Positions 25,618-27,767 of a stretch of DNA of 27,767 nt are shown here, piece after piece (within the stretch, counting starts at the first letter, position 1; each line of letters begins with the position of its first letter). Below the pieces are notes generated by a model. It was not told the DNA's origin. It saw only the letters and a list, made by a program, of their open reading frames with translations, and did no database searches. The stretch is from CAZYWA01 sp964650975 [NCBI: uncultured bacterium] (GTDB lineage Bacteria; JADJOY01). Where the stretch lies: NCBI GenBank assembly GCA_964650975.1, contig CAZYWA010000023.1, forward strand, positions 1 to 27,767, in the 5' to 3' direction. The position numbers and the translations under genes are program-made.

Positions 25618-26770
25618 CGACGGCTGCCCGGATCGAACGGATCTCGAGCGCGCTCGCGTCGCGCCAGATGCCGAGCTTCCGCCTGCGCTCGATCGCCTGT
25701 GGGCGCAGCCTGAGCGACGTGACGAGCTTCCCCGCCGCGTTGAGCACGTGCGCTCGGCCGCGCTCGCCGATCACCACCATCGTGCCGTGCCGAGTGTCGG
25801 CCAGGATCGACGCGTCCGGGGCGCGCACCAGATCGGCGACCGCCATGCGCGTCGGGCGCAACCCCTCTTCATGGCGCTCCTCCGCGTGGCCGGTGCGCCG
25901 GTCGCGCGCGCGGCTGCCCTGGCCCAGCCGCTTGGCGAGTCCGCGCAGGATGCCGTCGATGCGGGCCTCGAGCGGCTCGCCGCTGCGCTCGCGGCGCTTG
26001 GGCGAGCGCTCGATCCGCTCGAGCACGCTCTGCGCCCAGCGCGCGGCCGCGGCCCAGGGCACCGGCTGATCGCGGGAGTGAAGGTCGGTGAGCGGCTGGC
26101 CTTCCGGCCCCACGCCCACCACGTTGAGCACGAACCGGCGGCGCGTGCCGGGAATGCGCGTCGACGTGATCTGGAAAGTGATCGCCACCGGCGCGGGCGG
26201 ACCGGAGCGCGCGGCCGTGCGATAGAAGCCGGCGACCACCTGACCGTGGAGCCGGAAGCCCACGCCGCCGCCCCGGAACTCGGGCAAGAGCTCGGGATCG
26301 AGCAGCGCAGCGCTGGTCACGTCCGCGGCGAGCCCCGGGTGAGGGCCGTACACCAGGTCGATGCGCGGATCCTTGCGCTCGAGGAAGTACTGGCCGAGGT
26401 CGATGAAGCGCGGCAGGCCGGTCGGGCCGTAGCTCGCGAAGACTTCCCGGCTCGACGCGGGCGCGGCGTGCTCGCAATCGGCGGAGGAGCAGCGCAGGCA
26501 GAACGCGTGGCCGGGCTTCGCTGCGGCCCGATGGGCGGCCAGCGCCGCGATGCCGGCGTCGAGCCCGCGGTCGAGCTGTGCCGTGGCCTCGAGCGCACTG
26601 GCCTCGTCGCCCCGCAACGCGAGCGAGAGCTTGAGGTCGACACGTGCCCGGCGGCCGCTCACGAGGTGGCCGGCGGCATGACGCTCGACCCGCGCCCCGA
26701 GCTCGGCCGCCAGGAGCTCGACCGCCGCGCGCAACCGGTCGGCGCGCTCGCGCGGGATGGATGCCGCCAT
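25604..26770 (-). CDS. Unknown protein with a CxxCx4CxH cluster
   Basis: This encodes a 388-aa protein of no family I can name. HAFCLRCSSADCEHAAP (C91, C94, C99, H101) is a likely zinc site, close in layout to SWIM-type clusters (CxC...CxH) though not identical. Before it lies a helical region. After it come FASYGPTGLPRFIDLGQYFL and a beta-rich section (VAITFQITSTRIPGTRRRFV), then an Arg/Glu-rich charged stretch (about 270-315). The last part, ASILADTRHGTMVVIGERGR with HVLNAAGKLVTSLRL, is beta-rich. ATG 26768-26770 begins 9 bp after the stop of the NTF2-like gene, so the two form an operon. Its 3' end overlaps the SGNH gene tail-to-tail by 14 bp. No signal peptide is seen, so it is cytoplasmic. 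Confidence 0.65.
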   Translation of the reverse strand: MAASIPRERADRLRAAVELLAAELGARVERHAAGHLVSGRRARVDLKLSLALRGDEASALEATAQLDRGLDAGIAALAAHRAAAKPGHAFCLRCSSADCEHAAPASSREVFASYGPTGLPRFIDLGQYFLERKDPRIDLVYGPHPGLAADVTSAALLDPELLPEFRGGGVGFRLHGQVVAGFYRTAARSGPPAPVAITFQITSTRIPGTRRRFVLNVVGVGPEGQPLTDLHSRDQPVPWAAAARWAQSVLERIERSPKRRERSGEPLEARIDGILRGLAKRLGQGSRARDRRTGHAEERHEEGLRPTRMAVADLVRAPDASILADTRHGTMVVIGERGRAHVLNAAGKLVTSLRLRPQAIERRRKLGIWRDASALEIRSIRAAVVTEE

Positions 26771-26779
26771 GCGCCCGGC

Positions 26780-27346
26780 TCAGCCCTTGCCGTCCGGACG
26801 GACCTCGTGCGGCGGCGCGACCTTCGGCAGTGGAGCGTTCGCGGTGGTGAGCGCCGTCGCGTAGCGAGCCGCGAGCTTCCACGAATCGCCGGACTTGGTC
26901 CACGCATCGACGTAGGTCGACTCCGCCGGCGAGCCGCCCGGCGCCCGCTCGATCCAGCGGAAGCTCACCAGGATCACGTCGCCGAACGCGCGCGTGGCCA
27001 TCTCGGTCGCCTCGAAGGTCGCGACCGGGCGTCCCAGGTTGGCGCGCAGCCACTCGGCGCGCGGCAGCGGCTCGCCCGGCTCGTCGGTGCGGCGCAGCTC
27101 GAAATCGTCGGCGAGCAGCTGCGTCACCTGAGCCTCGTCCTTCTTCTGCAGAGCCAGCGCGAGCTGGTTCTCGAGATCCGAGAACACCTTCATCCAGCGT
27201 GTCATGGTCACGACCTTCGGCGAGCCGCCCTCGTCGGGCGACGCGGCATCCGAGGGCTGGGCGGAAGCGGGCCGGGCAGCTCCCGCGACCCCTGAGATCG
27301 CGATCGCCACCGCCAGGAAGATCCGTCGTACGTTCGCGTGTTTCAC
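26780..27346 (-). CDS. Secreted NTF2-like (SnoaL/DUF4440-type) protein
   Basis: This encodes a 188-aa exported protein. Its signal peptide (RRIFLAVAIAISGVAGAARPASA-QP) has a good cleavage site after ASA. The mature domain has the NTF2-like order: helices (LENQLALALQKKDEAQVTQL), LADDFELRR, PLPRAEWLRANLG, then strands ATFEATEMATRAFGDVILVS with FRWIER and TYVDAWTKSGDSWKLAARYA. This is typical of DUF4440/SnoaL-like proteins, which bind small ligands; some are enzymes. The start is GTG 27344-27346 with a strong GGAGGTGA upstream. It is the first gene of a two-gene unit with the unknown protein at 25604. Confidence 0.78.
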   Translation of the reverse strand: MKHANVRRIFLAVAIAISGVAGAARPASAQPSDAASPDEGGSPKVVTMTRWMKVFSDLENQLALALQKKDEAQVTQLLADDFELRRTDEPGEPLPRAEWLRANLGRPVATFEATEMATRAFGDVILVSFRWIERAPGGSPAESTYVDAWTKSGDSWKLAARYATALTTANAPLPKVAPPHEVRPDGKG

Positions 27347-27416
27347 GGTGTCACCTCCAACGCCGGGCTTCGTCTCCAGGAATCTGGCACACGCGCGCGC
27401 CGAGCCCTACGGAGAC

Positions 27417-27450
27417 ACGAAGGGGGCCCCCAGCCGGGGACCCCCTTCGT
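27417..27450 (-). terminator. Strong hairpin downstream of the PHI-1 family gene
   Basis: ACGAAGGGGG (27417-27426) pairs perfectly with CCCCCTTCGT (27441-27450) across a 14-base loop that has its own GC arms. A second hairpin, GCCGCG-CTGA-CGCGGC, lies at about 27461-27476. Both follow the minus-strand stop at 27490 and precede the next minus-strand gene start. The first is a convincing intrinsic terminator in stem strength, although no clear T-run follows. Confidence 0.6.
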
Positions 27451-27489
27451 CGTCAGCTTCGCCGCGCTGACGCGGCGTGCGCTAGCGGT

Positions 27490-27767
27490 TCAAGGATAGT
27501 GCATCGTGCAGGCCTGGCCGGTGGTCGTGGCCTTCCAGTTCTGCTGGATGAGGTAGTCCATGCTGCCGATCTTCACGTTGGCCGTGCCGCCGTTACCGGT
27601 CGTGTACTCGGTACCGAAGGTCCACGCGCACTTGTCGGCGTTCTCCATGCCGTTCAGGAACGACCAGGCATTGAGATCCTCGTCGGTCACCGTCTCCTCG
27701 AGCTCGTGAGCGATGATCGACGCCATGCCGTCCGCGCCCACGTTGTTGTTCGGCGACTTCGCACCGG
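27490..27767 (-). CDS. EXORDIUM/PHI-1 family protein, C-terminal part
   Basis: This is the last roughly 92 residues of a gene that begins beyond the right edge; the frame stays open through the last base. The sequence SPNNNVGADGMASIIAHELE, then ETVTDEDLNAWSFLNG, matches the phosphate-induced protein 1 / EXORDIUM family (PF04674), in which members have DGMVSVIAHELAE.. followed by NAW. The segment HELEE is reminiscent of a metalloprotease helix. Cys residues (ADKCAW, GQACTMHYP) near the end probably form a disulfide. Plant members affect cell expansion; bacterial functions are unknown. The final stop is TGA at 27490-27492. Confidence 0.72.
   Translation of the reverse strand, partial: GAKSPNNNVGADGMASIIAHELEETVTDEDLNAWSFLNGMENADKCAWTFGTEYTTGNGGTANVKIGSMDYLIQQNWKATTTGQACTMHYP

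Noticed and set aside
23007-26069. Plus-strand 1020-aa open frame
   Set aside because: Spans rnr antisense and the SGNH gene out of frame, with repetitive Arg/Gly/Ala composition and no domain.

Overview
This is a very GC-rich chromosomal window with densely packed genes on both strands. I see no rRNA, tRNA, CRISPR array, phage gene or transposase gene. The gene mix suggests a free-living, high-GC, Gram-negative bacterium with many exported proteins: several lipoproteins, a hydrazine-synthase-alpha-like cytochrome, a VKOR-thioredoxin fusion, sigma-54-type promoters, a hybrid histidine kinase and an ACAD10/11-like acyl-CoA module. A deltaproteobacterial lineage such as Myxococcota or Binatota fits best, but this is inference and no marker gene here settles it.

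Layout. Positions 1-5.9 kb hold an envelope block on the + strand: two small lipoproteins, a beta-propeller protein of the hydrazine synthase alpha middle-domain type with one CXXCH, and a VKOR domain fused to three thioredoxin-like domains. Positions 5.9-8.9 kb hold an unusual array of 23-bp repeats, a PEP/pyruvate-binding-domain gene broken by a one-base frameshift, and a hemolysin III family membrane protein on the - strand. Positions 8.9-11.9 kb hold a stretch with decayed-looking coding fragments, then two paralogous 317-aa glycosidase-like lipoproteins, each preceded by its own near-identical sigma-54-type promoter. Positions 12-16.4 kb hold a small membrane protein, an M23 peptidase-like lipoprotein, and a putative operon of histidine phosphatase, acyl-CoA dehydrogenase and APH-like kinase, which resembles the 4-hydroxyacyl-CoA processing pair ACAD10/11 and LvaA/LvaC. 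Positions 16.4-19.5 kb hold a coiled-coil envelope protein on the - strand, then a translationally coupled PlsC acyltransferase and GNAT-like acyltransferase pair. Positions 19.5-24.2 kb hold a MITE-like element, a 766-aa hybrid histidine kinase with two receiver domains, and RNase R on the - strand. Positions 24.4-27.8 kb hold an SGNH hydrolase whose 3' end overlaps a convergent unknown gene with a Cys/His cluster, an NTF2-like secreted protein, and the 3' end of an EXORDIUM/PHI-1 family gene cut by the window edge.

The most unusual part is the non-coding fraction. At least four repeat types are dispersed here: (i) a REP/BIME-like palindrome family, with whole or partial copies near 18, 72, 3541, 5876, 15300, 17527 and 24215, one of which sits inside the start region of a lipoprotein gene; (ii) a roughly 115-bp element found twice, downstream of two unrelated genes, with a 14-bp stem; (iii) a 230-bp element with long terminal inverted repeats; and (iv) a 23-bp direct-repeat array. 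The duplicated sigma-54 promoters of the twin lipoproteins are the clearest regulatory signal.
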